Assembly: GCA_022539475.1 (NCBI GenBank)
Contig: VCMS01000027.1
Span: 124,001 to 188,000 of the forward strand
Direction of reading: 5' to 3'
DNA: 64,000 nucleotides
Source: Gracilaria domingensis
Lineage: Eukaryota; Rhodophyta; Florideophyceae; Gracilariales; Gracilariaceae
Under the pieces are notes generated by a model that was given only the letters and a program-made list of their open reading frames with translations, did no database searches and was not told where the DNA came from. Below are positions 41,620 to 54,066 of this stretch, one piece after another; within the stretch, counting starts at the first letter, position 1; the number at the start of each line of letters is the position of its first letter. A program made the translations under genes and the position numbers.

Positions 41620-43670
41620 ATGACGTCCCCTCAGGGTTCTACCGACCACTTGGTTCTTCCACGCAAGCGGCTTCCACCTACGACTTCGGATACAACTACT
41701 CCTTCTCCTCCGATACCTCGGCGCTCGCTACCAGTGCCTGCTGATCCTTCTTCTCCTTTGACAGGAATGAATCCGAATCCGTTCCATACCAACCCGCTCC
41801 CGGAGAACTCGTCGTCAGCTTCGCAAGCAGCGTCTGAGGTGCCTTTGGGCAGCGCTTCCCAACAAGGACAGCCTCCTCAGGGTCTTCCACAGTACTTTGG
41901 TGGCTTCCAATCGGCTCCTTTCCCTCAAGGGAATCCATACAGCGGTCCGTTTGCTCAACCCTACGCGGGGTACAACCATCCAGGTTTTCTGCATACTCAA
42001 GCTCCGATTCAACCCATCCCGCAAGCGGTAGCTCCCTTCAACTTCTATGAAGCTTATCCCCATCCGGGTGCGCCTCTTTCGATACCTCAGGCTCCTCCTG
42101 TGGCTCCGGTGCAACAGCCATACGACCCAAACGCCATCGCCTGGAATGCCGAGCAGGCCGTACCGTTGACGGTGAACCCTCGTGGGTGGATTAGTAGAGA
42201 GTCCCTTGTGAACCGGGATACCCGACGTGAGGGGTTGATCTTTTCCCGCGCTCCGTGGTTTTACCCGACAGCGGTAGCGGATGATGCTCTCATCGATTCC
42301 TATGCCATGAACGGAATACTCCCAGGTGGGCTTCCTCGAGATGCGGTGCGCCCTCGCGAGTGGCGGACCCGCATAGCTGTGGAGCCGCATTTGCTTCGTT
42401 GCGATCGCGGAGAGACCACGCGCGTGGGGATATGGCGCGACTAGCTTACTCCAGAATTGGAAGATTGCGATATGACCATCCGATTCCGGCCGAGTATGAC
42501 TTCGACGTCTCGCACTACCGTACCTACGGTGAGGTTTCTTATGGTAACGCATTGGCGGAATTTCCGGAAGCGGAGCATCGATACCACTTCAGTGAGGTTG
42601 ATCCTGATATTCTCCTATGGAGTCGTCCTTTGCTCAGAGCGGAGTTACGATACCTTTCCGGGAGTAAGAGACACAACAAGGATCTCTATGACTTCGAGAG
42701 ATGAGTCCGGTTCGAACGGAATGCGCGCTCCCGTCGGGGACTCCTAGTTCCGTATCCAAACTTGGAAGATCGTTTGCGCTTCGATGCCTTGCCCTCCCGA
42801 TACGTGGGCCTTCCATCATGGTGGAGCCGTGTAGAGGTCCGTGCGGGGTGTTTTGCTGAACTCCCGCCGAGTATCTACTACATCGGTTGGCGGTTGATAG
42901 ACAATCCCAACTCGGGCTGTTGGTGTCTGGTTCTGGCCGAGTGGGTTGCCCGCGTCGCGGTTCACCTCCTGTGGGATGTCTATGATCACTACCGCTTGTG
43001 GTATCTCCCTCCAAATTTGAGGTGCCTTCTTTGAAGGATTGATCTCGTTACCCCCTTGGGTTCCGAGGCTAACCAGGAAGAGGTTGGGAAGTTGTTGGAT
43101 GTCATCGACAGGGTCGATTGGGACCGAGTTCCGGTAGCCTGGCAGCCTAACAGGCGACAGCGTTTCCGCGACCTATCACCGGGGCGAATTTCCACCCGTT
43201 ACGGGGTCTGGGTGTACTACGACCCGTGGGAGCGACAGTTCATCTCCGAGGAGCAGGCGACTGCAATGGCGGCTATGCCCCGCGCAATGCCGGTCAGTCA
43301 CCCAGTAGGGTTCGGGTTCCCCGAGGATTACGCCGTTCCGTCGGATGCACTTGATCCAATGTTGGACAATGACGAGATTGCCACCGTAGCCGGGCCAGCA
43401 CAGCTGACAGGAGTTCCGAACTCGGATCCTATCGCTGCAGCGGTCCCAACAGAGGGCGTTCAAGCCCCTGCGGGATGGTCCTTGATCGCTCCCACTACTC
43501 AGCCTGCCAATTGGGCTGGGAGTGTGGCTTCCCTTCGTGCTGACCTCCAGGCTCATGGCATTCCAATCCCTCCGGGAGTGAACACCGTTGCGGGGCTCGC
43601 GGCTCTCGCGAGCGAGTACTTCGCGCAGAATACCAACACGGGAAGCGGTGCTCCCTCCACTGGCGGTTAG
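41620..43670 (+). pseudogene. Extra antisense coding region of element E
   Basis: Plus-strand frames between the chromodomain and the 3' LTR, opposite to the element: 41620-42444, about 42430-43034 and 43056-43670. The first is proline/glutamine-rich (QGQPPQGLPQYFGGFQ, FAQPYAGYNHPGF). Then come AWNAEQAVPLTVNPRGWISR and APWFYPTAVADDALIDSY, and further DPDILLWSRPLLRAELRYL. The last frame has LSPGRISTRYGVWVYYDPW and VASLRADLQAHGIPIPPG. A TATA-like AGTATAAATA lies just before 41620. Antisense extra ORFs in this position are known from some plant Gypsy lineages. The related blocks in element D support past coding function. Not a recognised family; lightly broken. Confidence 0.6.
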
Positions 43671-44061
43671 CCCCTCATGAGGTCTTCCTCCAATCTTAGA
43701 GTGTCTTGTGATAGTTTCCAATTAAAGCCAGCAAGTGGCAAATTTTCCCTTACCCTCGTCGAGGTATGCTTCTCGGCAACGAGCTTCTTCTTCTTCCTTC
43801 TTCCTCAACAGGATCTGTCCTCTTCCACTTCTCTTCCAGTTCCTGGCCACCTAGTGCAGATATCTTCATTCCTTTTTAGGCAGTTTCTACTTCTCCGTAA
43901 TACGGAAGTATCCCGATAATTCGGTGGTTATACTACGTCTCTCCTATGGTACAGAGGATCCCTTCCTACTCCTAGGTCCTCTTCTTCTCTTCCGAGCTGC
44001 TGACTTCTTTCTTCCAACCGCAAGGCGGGCACGAGTACAGTAGAGCACACCGGTAAGCGAG

Positions 44062-44442
44062 CTACCCGACCATCGCGTTATCCAATGTTGGAGGCAATGG
44101 CCTCCGAGTACGGCGGTGATACGACATGACCTTGGACCTAGAGAGGTGTTCAATTGGCTCCCAAGTGTCCTCGTCAGGCGTATAGCCGTAGCAACGGACT
44201 CTATACAGTAGTTTCCCTTCGGGGCTTTCCTCGTGTTCCACGATACGATCTACCACGAATTCTTGTGGGTATACGCCACCTTCGGCTTCTTCCTTGTCCT
44301 TTCCAGACATCAGGGAGTGACAATGGGCAAAACCCAAGCGGGGTAGTGGTTTCTTCGGGTTTCGAACCGGTTCTCGGGGCGGAGGACTTGTGGTCCGTAG
44401 TGTCTCCAGGCCGTCGCGACGGAGTGCGCTAACTCCCGACAC
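44062..44442 (-). pseudogene. Element E chromodomain
   Basis: The minus-strand frame includes FVVDRIVEHEESPEGKLLYR, VRCYGYTPDEDTWEPIEHL and SRSKVMSYHRR: the conserved chromodomain pattern of E.IL..R....YLVKW.GY....TWEP..NL. This places the element among chromoviruses and near element D. Confidence 0.8.
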
Positions 44443-45026
44443 GGGCGTCCAATTGCCTCACAAGTGAGCTCAATCGAAAGCTCTCGATCTTCGGTTTCCG
44501 GCAAACTCTTTTTCATCCCAAACGGGCTACTAATCGACGAACGGTCGCGTCCGTGAAGTGGCAATACCTTCACATTTGTTGCGGAAGAGCCGTTGTGACG
44601 GAGAAATGGCGTACTGCACTCCCTCCACAGGGCGGCGGAACGTCGGGCCACGGCGCATGACCTGCGGTGCACTCCATTTTCATTGGATATTTGGGCGCAC
44701 CCGGGCATCCGTGCGCGCCACAGGTCCCGTGAACGGTATCTACAGTGTCAGGCCCGCCGGCCGGCGGTTGCCAAGAGACGTGCACTACCCTCCAGCAATG
44801 ACGTATGCTTACAGCAGATAATCTCGAATCTCCCGCCGTCGGGCTGCACATGCGTACCGGATGTGGTGGCGTTTACCGTGCTCACGGGTCCCGCACCTCG
44901 ACATGTTCGGTGTGCTCCAGCGTGCCCTTCAGGGGACTTGACTACTTCCTCCTTCAGGCTTTCCAGTATAATCCTCAAGGATTCATCTTTCCTTCCTCCT
45001 CCCGCTATGGGCTCTTCCCAGGTGGG

Positions 45027-48000
45027 CTATGCATCGCTCTCCATGTCGCCTCGTCCCACGAACGGGTCGGCGGAGACAGTGCGTTCGCGCGAGCGAGATA
45101 CGGTACGCTCCAACGACTTGGATTGCGTCCCAACGGGGCCACTAACCTTCTTATCTGTAGCGCTCCCTGCGGGGGATTCTTCACTTCTTCTGACTTCATT
45201 CCTCGCCGAGGTCTCGGGTGTACGCGATTCAGCGCCAGCGCGATCATTTCCAGCGCGGGATTCTGTCTCACTCTCAGATTCAACACCTCGGTTAGGTCCA
45301 GCGGACGCCGGAGCAACCGGAGCGCGATTTACACTGTCCTCCCCCTCCTTAGGGTGCGATACGGCTTCCGCATTTGGCGCCAATACCGTAGACCGGGGGT
45401 GAATCTCATTCAACTCGGTAGAGGGTGTAGGTGTAACCCGTGAGAGTCCGCGGTTATCCTTGAGTAACTCTGTTGTACTAGGCAAGTCGGAGAGACCGCG
45501 TTGCGAGTGGGGCAAAACCGAAGGGCGGTTCGCGGTAGCACCCGATTGTTCGGTCTGCTGGTTCGGCGGTGAGCCATTTCCGGTACTCGGCCTTGTGATA
45601 ACTTCCTGGATAGGGCTTGGGGCGCGATGCACTCGATCTCGCGATACCAGCTCGTGCTGATTATCCATATCGAGCACGACGGTCGTCTCCTGTACGGATA
45701 CTACCCGATAGGGGCCACTGGCGATCGGAGAGAGCTTATGCCGCTTCTCCTTCTCAGGATTATAGTACTCCTTCCTGAGGAACACTTATTCACCAGCCCG
45801 CAGCTGCGGTAGTGGCCTGCGAATTCGACTATCGAAATTGCGCTTGTAAGCGAGTTGAGCCTTCTCCATAGAGCGTTTAGCAGTAGGCACCATCATAGTT
45901 AACCACTTCTTCCACGCATCGCGATGTAACCTCGGTGTCGAGTATTCGTCCATAGTTGGCTGTGCCTCAATGGCAAGGGGAGGTGGTCTCCTTGACAGAA
46001 CCAACTCAAAAGGGGACAAAGACGTAACCCGGTGTACTTGGGTATTATACGCATATGTGATTGCGTCAGTGTACAGATCCCAAGTCTTGGGGTGTTCCGC
46101 AACGTAGGATCTCAATGCACCAAGAATGGTTCGGTTAAATCTCTCTGCTTGACTATTAGTTTGGGGATGGTACGTTGTTGTAAACAGATTCCTAATATCG
46201 AGGATGGGACACACGTCTTGAAAGAACTTTGACGTAAACTGAGAGCCGTTGTCGGAGAGTAGATGTACCGGTGGTCCAAAGACAAAGACCCAGTGGGTAA
46301 CAAACGTCTGAGCCACGGCGGCAGCAGTTATCCGCTTAAGCGGCACGGTCCGTACCAGCTTCGAGAAGCGATCGGTAATCACCAGGAGGTATTGATTCCT
46401 TTGCGAGGTTTTGATCAATTCGCCTAGAATGTCAATGGCGACAGACTCGAGCGGCGCCCTTGCGGGAAACAGCTTTAACTTCTTGGAGTGCTTCCTCAGT
46501 TTGATGTCGTTCTTAGCGCATTCCTGACAGGATCGGCGCACTGCATAACAGTCAAATGCCATTGCCGGCCAGTAAAAATCCCTTCTCAGTGTGAGATACA
46601 ACTTTCTTCCTCTCGGGTGGGCTTTAAACTTCACGTAGTGAGAGAGATGAAGAACGCGGCTCTGCAAGGAGTGCGGTACCACTATTTGTGGGTTTTTTGA
46701 CACCTTCCTTACTAGGTAGCCTTGATCGTTCACTTGAAACGGTAAGTGATATCCACCGTTCAGACGGGCTCGTACCTGGGTACAGAAGAGATCTGTCTGC
46801 TGTTCCCGTGTCATCTCCTCGGGCGTGATGGGTATGAATGACCCGGCACCCGGTTCAGCGCTTCATGTGGCGAGGATGTCGTCACACACGTCATCCGACA
46901 GGATTTCTGTGCTCCCATCGAGGTCACCAACCATAAAACATGGGATCTCAGCGTCCTCGGTAGGCTCGGCTTCAGCTGCTGTGCCCAAACGGGATAGAGC
47001 GTCCGCCTGGAGGTTGAGGGAGCCTTTCTTGTACAAGACTTCGAAGTCGAATTCCGAGAGTCGGAGCCTCCAACGCATCAAGCGTCCCGATGGTTTGGTG
47101 ATTTCCATGAGCCAACGGCGGCACTTGTGGTCAGTGTGCACCCTAAAGTGAGTTCCCATCAAATATGGTCTGAGAGTGGACAATGCGCAGACCACGGCAA
47201 GACATTCCTTCTCGGACACCGAGTAATTCCGTTCGTGGACGTTCAGCGATCTCGACCAGTACCCAATAGGGTGTCGTTTCCCGGTCTCGTCGGGTTGAAA
47301 CAAAGCACACCCAACCTGATTCGCGCTAGCGTCGGTATCGACTTCATAGGGTAACCCAGGTTTGGGGAGAGCCAAAATTGGCGGCTACGTTACGGCGTCA
47401 ACCAATGCCGTAAAAGCGGAGGCCTCTGCACCTCCAAAGGGGTCCAATTCAACAGGTTTTCCTTTCGTAAGGAGCTTATTCAATGGTGAAGCAATGTCCG
47501 CAAAGTTCGGAACGAAACGTCGGTATACGTTACACAGTCCTAAGAAGGATCGCAACTCTGTTTGAGTCCTTGGGTGCTTAGCCTCTTTCAAGGATTTGAC
47601 CCGTACCTCATCGACTGAGAGTTTTCCGGGACGGATTATGTGACCCAGATACTTAACCAATTCGGTAAAGAACTCGCACTTCTTGAGTTTTAGGGTGATT
47701 CCTGCATCACGCAGTACTCTCATGACATCCCGAACATGGGCTAGATGATCATCCAGACTGTTGGAAAAAACGACGATATCGTCCAGATACACCAAACATG
47801 TGGTCCACTTGAATCGTGCCAACAGGATATCAACCGCACGCTGAAAAGTAGCGGGTGCATTAGTTAACCCAAAGGGCATTCTCCGGAAGCGGTATAGGCC
47901 TTGGTGGCATACGAACGCCGTCTTATCTCGGTCTTTCTCCCTGATGGGAACCTGCTAATATCCCCAGTTCGCGTCAAGGGTGGTGAACACGCTCGCACTC

Positions 48001-49511
48001 CCAAGAGAATCGATATATTCGTCCATCCGGGGTATCGGATATACATCTTTCACTGTCACCGCATTCAACTTTCGGTAATCGATACAAAATCTCCAAGATC
48101 CATCCGGTTTCGGAATTAGCACTACTGGTGACGCCCAAGGGGATTGAGCGCCCTCAATAACGCCAGCCCGCGACATCTTCTCAACTTGAGACTTCTCTTC
48201 CTCCCGAGCCTTCGGTCCGGCCCGATAGGGGTGTTGCGCAATCGGCCGATTATTCGGAAGCAAGTCAATACAATGCTCAGTTACTCCAATTGTTCCTAGA
48301 GTTCCGTCCCACATGGGAGTGAATTCCCGCAGCATCTCGCGAAGCTTCTCCCGATGGGATTCCGGTATATGCTCCAAATCGAGCTTCATCAATTCCTCAA
48401 CAGGATCCTTCAAGTCACTGCCAGGTGGCACAGAACTAACCTCCAAAGGTTTCGGATTGTTCTGACCCGAGTCCTTTTGGGTTTCCTCCGTGTCCACGGC
48501 TTCACTAACTCGCGATTCAGGGCTCTCCTCCCCCTCCTTAGGGTCTGACACTCCGAGAACCTTTGCGATAGGGATCTTCGTTGGGACGAACGCAGTCGGG
48601 TGTGGCAGCACTGTACCAATCACTTGGTTCTTTACCAGCCACTGAGTAGACTTTCCGAAATTGGCGACCATAACCTTGAAGGGTTGATCTGGTTGAATAG
48701 TTACCACTCCATTCGCAAGAGCGATTTGGCGTTGTTCATATAAAGCCGGCAACGTTTGTACTGTGTGGAGACCCCATTGTTTGGTGGTGACATCGATCCA
48801 TACCTGGGACTCTGGTGGCAGCTGCACGGACTTCGAGACGTGTAGCTTGGTCGACACCATGCCTTCGTTGGAGGCTTGCTGCGCGGCTGGTAGTGGCACG
48901 TGTTTCTGCGTTGCGGCTCGCAGCGGTTTCCGAACAATCGGCAGGACTGATCCGTCTTCCATTTCCACTTGGCGTTTCCGCGGGCGGATAGCTTCCACGA
49001 AGCGATCGCAGAAATCACAACCGAGGATAATCGGGGCCGCCAATGAGTCGCAGACGACAAAGTCAAGTTGTACCAAACAAGTTCCTAATCGTACAAGGAG
49101 TGTAATGTAACCAGCCGTTCTCAACGGATTATTGTTCGCGTCGGCGAGGTTTAAGGCAGGGCCGAAACGGATCGTTCCCGGAAGAGCGGGTGGAATCAAC
49201 TTCTTGTTGATTAAGTTAGGAGCAGCTCCTGTATCCAGGACAGCTAATTGCCTAACCATGAATTGGGTGGACAGGCCAAGGTCAGCATATACCTTGTAGT
49301 TCCTCTTGGCCATTACCAGCATTCTATCCGGCGTACGGAGATTTTGGGACCGTACCCACGGGCGACGAAGAACACCACAGTGTTCTGAATCCACGTCTGT
49401 GGCAGCCATCTTCCTCTTCAGGATTCTAACAGCCGGGGAGTGAAGCAGAGGCGCCTCGGGCGTCTTCAACTTCGGCTTAGAAGACGCCCCTCCCACAGGG
49501 GAGACTACCAA
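45027..49511 (-). pseudogene. pol: Element E pol: protease, RT, RNase H, integrase
   Basis: In order on the minus strand: protease (AVLDTGAAPNLINKKLIPP, APIILGCDFCDRF), RT (WRFCIDYRKLNAVTV, TTLDANWGY, MPFGLTNAPATFQRAVD, YLDDIVVFS), RNase H (YEVDTDASANQVGCALFQ, NYSVSEKECLAVVCAL, HTDHKC), integrase with an HHCC zinc site (CQEC) and core motifs VAIDILGE, LLSDNGSQFT and TTYHPQTNSQAERFNRTI, and a GPY/F-like module (ASGPYRVVSVQETTV). The region after that is P/S/T-rich linker. Broken at a few places. Confidence 0.85.
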
Positions 49512-49513
49512 GT

Positions 49514-51640
49514 TTAGTTTTTTGGAGCAGGACCCACCTGTTGGGGGCGGTTCCCGTCCTGGGCATCATGCTGATAACCGTTCGCGGGTTCGAATTTTCC
49601 CACCATGTTCTGGGCTGCCGTGCGGGCGGCCTGACCAACATTTGATCCTCCACTGAGGTGGACAACCATCGCGTGCTTCGCACCTTCATAGGAAGTTCTC
49701 GGCACACAAGCTTGATTCTCTGGCGAGAGGGACTCGAACTGAGCGATAATTCTCAACCTTTCCCGTGCTGGGAGTGTACACTGCCTCGAGATATGCACAA
49801 ATTGGTAACACTCGTAGCAGATAACTGAGGTTGGTTGGTTTTGCGGACCTCTATCCACACGACCCTGCAGGGTATTTTCCCTCCATCGTGGGCGACTGAA
49901 TCTCATCCCACTACCTCCATAAGGAATAGGTGCTGCGGGCACTCGCTGTCTCTGTGCATAAAATGCAGGGTCAGTCTCCGATGACAGAGCTGACGTGGAC
50001 GGTAGTTCCGAAGTACCCACTGAGTCGGGGTTGCTACCCACGAGGTTGATGTTGTCATGATCCAAATTGGAGTCGTTCCCATCCTATTGGGCGGGTGAGT
50101 AGTCAGATTCCTCAGCGAATAGTCCCTTACGAGGCTTTGACCTAGAGGGCCGCCGAGCTCGGAGGGTTTCCCCTTCGGCTTGGGCGTATTGTACCAATTC
50201 AAGGTAGGTCATCTTTCTATTATCCTCCCGATATCGGGCTACCAGTGCCCGTATTTGGGGATCCAATCCATCCACGAACATGGAAAATCTCTCTCCAGAC
50301 GGATGAACATTACCACAGCGGTGGAAAGCTTTACTCAGGCGCGTTGAATAAGCGGTTTCCGTTTCTCCCGGACGTTTTTTCGTATCCCTCAGGGCTGACG
50401 TAGCCTTTTGAATTGCGTGACCAGTAGCGTATGACCGTAAGAGGTAGTGTACCGCTTCAGGCCAACACGTAACTCCTCCTTCCGAGGCTCTCGACGATCC
50501 GCGGACGGAATTGAATTGATCTTCTGCCAGACCTTTGAGGTAATACATGAGGGCTACATACGCCTGTCCTCACCCATTCCGAGTATATCGGCTTCTTGCA
50601 CGAACCTTGCGAGGAAATCCAGAACCGGAATGGGGTCTTCTCCTGTAAACTCCCTCTTGTTTAGAGTAACGCCGAGTCTCCGGATAAAATCCCTAACTTT
50701 TCCAGTTCCTCTCGAGGTCCGAACTTCGGAGGTATCCTGAAGTCGATAATATCGATATGAAAGCAACTCCCGATATAACGGATTGGATGGCTTCAACTCC
50801 TTCAAGCCATGGTGCTTCTTTCCCTCCTTCCGAGTGCGGATAGCCCCTTGAGAGGTAAAGGTAGCTTTAGACCGAGACTTTGACGAACGGGAACGCCGGT
50901 GGCGGCTATCATCCCAGGAATCGGAGGATGACGACGATGACGAGCTGTCCGGACTACTTCCGGAGTCGGAGTCAGACACATCCGAATAATTACGGGATTC
51001 CTTCATGGAATTGCGACGGCCCCTCTTACTAGATCGACGAAGGGAACTTTCGGCATCCGAACGATTCCGCCCGGCGGCTTCTGTCTCCTCGTCCATCCTA
51101 ATAGTGGCTTCGAGGGTATCCAAACGTGCATGGACTCGCTCCATGGCGGTTCGGGTTTCCTCTCTTTCGAGGCGAGAGTCCTCTACATATGCCCTTGGGG
51201 GACCAAAGCACTCCATGATGGAATTCATCTCCTGTCTCAGGGTACGAACTTCTCCCGAGACATCCTTATCTAGGAGTTTATAGACCTGTCGACGGAGTTC
51301 CTCGACTGACTCGATGAGGGATACGTGGGCTGCATTAGCGATGCTAAGGCGAGCGCCCAGATTACTGTACTCCTGAGAGTCAAGCTTTTCCGGCGGTGCG
51401 GTTGAGGGTATCTCCACGACTGGATCTTCCTCCTCTGGTTGCGGTGTAGCCTACGAAGGAAACTCTACAAACTCCTGTGCATCAATTGGCGCGTCCGGGC
51501 TCTCGGAGTTTTCACGATTACTTCCCGGTTCGGGGACCGATGTCCTTGAACGCGTACCACCCGAACGAGCAGAGGCGTTCGACGTAACCGATCTTCCTTT
51601 CGAGGACGGAGCCTGGCGCGGCATACTGCAGGTAGCCAAC
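49514..51640 (-). pseudogene. gag: Element E gag region
   Basis: The N-terminal part has a coiled-coil-like stretch (SVEELRRQVYKLLDKD, TAMERVHARLDTLEATI) and an RS/SD-rich tract (SDSDSGSSPD, SRHRRSRSSKSRSK). The capsid-like part has RTSRGTGKVRDFIRRLG, YLLRSYATGHAIQ, AYSTRLSKAFHRCGNV and FSMFVDGLDPQIRALVARY. A single CCHC knuckle follows (CYECYQFVHISRQC). Gag packages the RNA into particles. A few breaks. Confidence 0.75.
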
Positions 51641-51816
51641 TGGACTCCGGGATAATTACGTGAGAAATCACGAGACTTTCGAACTACCGAAAAGGGGATA
51701 GGAGAAATCTAATCACAACCCAAAGAAGGGGCTATAACTGTCACTCTCCCGAAAAGGGAATTCCAAGGGTCCAAATTCCAATTAGCACAACAACCCAGTT
51801 ATGGTCCTGTACCGTT

Positions 51817-51832
51817 CTAAGTCGGGAGACCA
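51817..51832 (-). other. Primer-binding site of element E
   Basis: Minus strand TGGTCTCCCGACTTAG, three bases after the LTR end. It would pair with a tRNA 3' end reading CTAAGTCGGGAGACCA, i.e. ending in the universal CCA. The tRNA identity is unknown. Confidence 0.6.
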
Positions 51833-51835
51833 AAA

Positions 51836-52859
51836 TGTAGAGCAAAACCCTGCGGTAAACGCTATGGAGAATCTCCACTAGGATGTCCGAGTCCTACTCC
51901 CTATGAGAGGTAGGCTCAGCGATAGAACCCTCTGTCCGTGCTCGAGTCGAGTGACAAGCCGGGTGTAAGACCGGAGACGGTGACTGGCTATACCTACAGA
52001 GGTGGAACGCAAAAAACGGTGCAGATCCAGAGATGGAGTGTGATCCAAACCTGAACAAAGGGAAGAGAAAGGGGACCGCGTAAACGAGGGAAAGCTCACG
52101 GTAGAAACCACCGGAGCGGAGCTACGGACCGTGCCAACCGGCAGGAACAGGTCCGACAGCGGAGCGACGCACTCAGAGGCGCCAAAAATAAACCCAATAC
52201 TGGGGCGGAAGCGATACCTGAACCAGGTGAACAAGTGCAAACAGCAAGACTCAACAGAGGGACAACCACAAGAATTAACAACAAAAACAAAACAAGAAAC
52301 AACAAAAGACAACCGACACGACGGTAACGACAATCAAAGATCCAAAGATGGCGAGACAAGTGCTTCCTTAGTAACCCTGAGGGGTAGTAGTGCCGATACC
52401 AATCGTGGTCACTCTCCGGTTGGAGTCGTAGACCTACGTAGGGAGCAAACTACTATGACCCGATCCTGAACAGGATTCGACTTGAGTGTCGACTCAGTTG
52501 TCCATTTACTTGGAGGCTCCAGGGTGAGATCACCCGAGCATATATACTATTACTACTACGGTATCTACAATGCACACCTCCCGAGGGTCATACAGGTGGA
52601 CGAACCACTCTCAGGGTGCAGGGTATTCCCCAACGGGCGTGGCACAAATACCTAACTAGCCAGCTCCACCACGTGGCCTACTATCGCACCTACTAGGCAC
52701 TTCCCATGCAGGGTCCACCTATTAAGGGTCCAACCAAACCATCCCAACAATACCCAAAATTAAAGGGAGTTTTCATAACTTAGCCACGTCACCGGTCATC
52801 GGTACCATCTCATTATGAGCGGCATGATGCATCCGATAGCAGAAAGCCGTTGCTCCACA
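51836..52859 (-). repeat. Element E 5' LTR, 1,024 bp
   Basis: Begins TGTGGAGCAA on the minus strand at 52859 and ends CTACA at 51836. It contains a TATA-like CATATATACTATT stretch (plus strand, near 52539). Same length as the other LTR. Confidence 0.9.
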
Positions 52860-52864
52860 CAGTG

Positions 52865-53160
52865 GTCTGCTGCGCCTGGGCGCTACTTTCTTCCAACGGG
52901 AACGATGCCGATTCGAGCGGCGTTTGCGATCAGAACGGTCTGAGTCCTCGTCACTGTCAGATCTAGAAACGGCGTCAAAACTATCCGAGCGGTCAGAATC
53001 AGTATCCGAATCGGAAGAGCGTCGTTTCTGTCTACGACGACGTCGGTTCTTTCGAGCGCGGTGGTGATCCGAACCGGAGGAATCATCAGCCCTACCGCCC
53101 TTCTTGCGGCGCCCTCTTCTCTCGACTTCAGAAGAGTCGTCTTAATCTTTGTTCAGGTCA
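52865..53160 (-). pseudogene. gag: Element D gag N-terminal part (RS/SD-rich), upstream of the E insertion
   Basis: The minus strand encodes a run of Arg, Ser and Asp repeats (RRRRQKRRSSDSDTDSDRSD, SDEDSDRSDRKRRS, WKKVAPRRSRP). It ends exactly at the CAGTG duplication bordering element E. Similar RS/SD-rich sequence occurs in gag of element E. Such tracts can bind RNA or splicing-type kinases in other proteins; that is only an analogy here. Confidence 0.6.
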
Positions 53161-53489
53161 TCTCGATGAGGAACCACCGGGAGGACGGGAGCCATGGCGG
53201 CACTGTGCTGGTTCCCTTCTGGGTGGGACTCATTGTTCCACTCGGCGGGTAAGTAGCCAGTGGCTGAGTCCAGTCGGCCAAGTAGAGACTTGGAAAGGGG
53301 TGGCAAGGTTGCCGTTTTCGTGTAAACTGCCGGTCAGCTTTCCTGTTCTCCCTGACCAAATCCGATCGGCATCAACTGCTTTATAATCGCCTCGGCAGTC
53401 TCGTGGACTGTGGGGGTGATTACTTCGGTCAACAACTCCGGAAGGCGTTCATGAAGATAACGCTCGCCGTAGGTTGTCCCCAACACTAT

Positions 53490-54066
53490 ATAGTGGTATG
53501 GGACTACCTATAACTTTTTTGAACTTTTTTTGCACCTACCAGAATTGAGTTGATCATAAAGTAAGGTGCATAACTTTATGTTCTTACGGGTACACAATCT
53601 AATTTTCACACATTTTCCTCTATCGGATAGGGCTTGTATCGTACTACCATAGCTGGACTTTTGTTTCCCAAGACACCATTTCATCATCTTCCTTTTTCCA
53701 TTTTCTTGGTTTCTCGTCGTTTTGAGGGAGCAGGGATCAGACACGTGACGTTACTTGTACTAGAATTCTATGATTTTGCACCACCATGGGAAATAATGTC
53801 TGAAGAAGCTGCGTGAGAAAACGGTGGCTTGTCACTGCGGGGTTCTTTTTGTTTTCCCTAAAATAGCCACTTTACTTGGTTCACAGTTTTTGTTGCATCA
53901 GTTCTAGGTCGAGGACACACTCTGAAATGAGAGTTCTTGATAGGCAGGATGATACCGAGGAGCCGTATCAGCTTCCAATAGGCATGGAAATGAAAGCAAA
54001 TAGCTCTGTCATTGATAACGAATTCTTTGAGTGTGATTTTCCTTTTGATTTCCATTTTGCAAAGCT
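53490..54066. other. Unannotated AT-rich DNA right of element D
   Basis: No gene is supported. Runs of T/A near 53510-53530 and small frames without motifs. The region separates the gag-side end of element D from the hairpin arrays. Confidence 0.45.

Larger units (their letters stand above)
40527..52859 (-). mobile_element. Element E: complete chromodomain Ty3/Gypsy insertion, 12,333 bp
   Basis: Two 1,024-bp LTRs (52859-51836 and 41550-40527) with TGTGGAG...CTACA ends flank all internal parts. CAGTG is duplicated outside both ends (40522-40526 and 52860-52864). A primer-binding site adjoins the 5' LTR and a purine tract adjoins the 3' LTR. About 28 of 1,024 LTR positions differ by eye (near 2.7%), so it is fairly young yet older than family 1. 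Order: gag, protease, RT, RNase H, integrase, chromodomain, then an extra region on the opposite strand. The structure is whole; the coding parts carry roughly half a dozen breaks. It lies in gag of element D. Confidence 0.92.
29823..53490 (-). mobile_element. Element D: old chromodomain Ty3/Gypsy element, with element E nested in its gag
   Basis: Minus-strand order: gag start (53160-52865), element E (52859-40527), gag remainder (40526-39471), aspartic protease (39252-38677), RT (38360-37623), RNase H (near 37350-37140), integrase (36111-35377), GPY/F and chromodomain (35080-34514), an antisense extra region (33311-31225), polypurine tract (31197-31184) and 3' LTR (31183-29823). No 5' LTR was found beyond about 53490. 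It is heavily broken (more than ten breaks), hence old. Its pol and its antisense region are related to those of element E, so both belong to one lineage (family 2). Confidence 0.7.
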
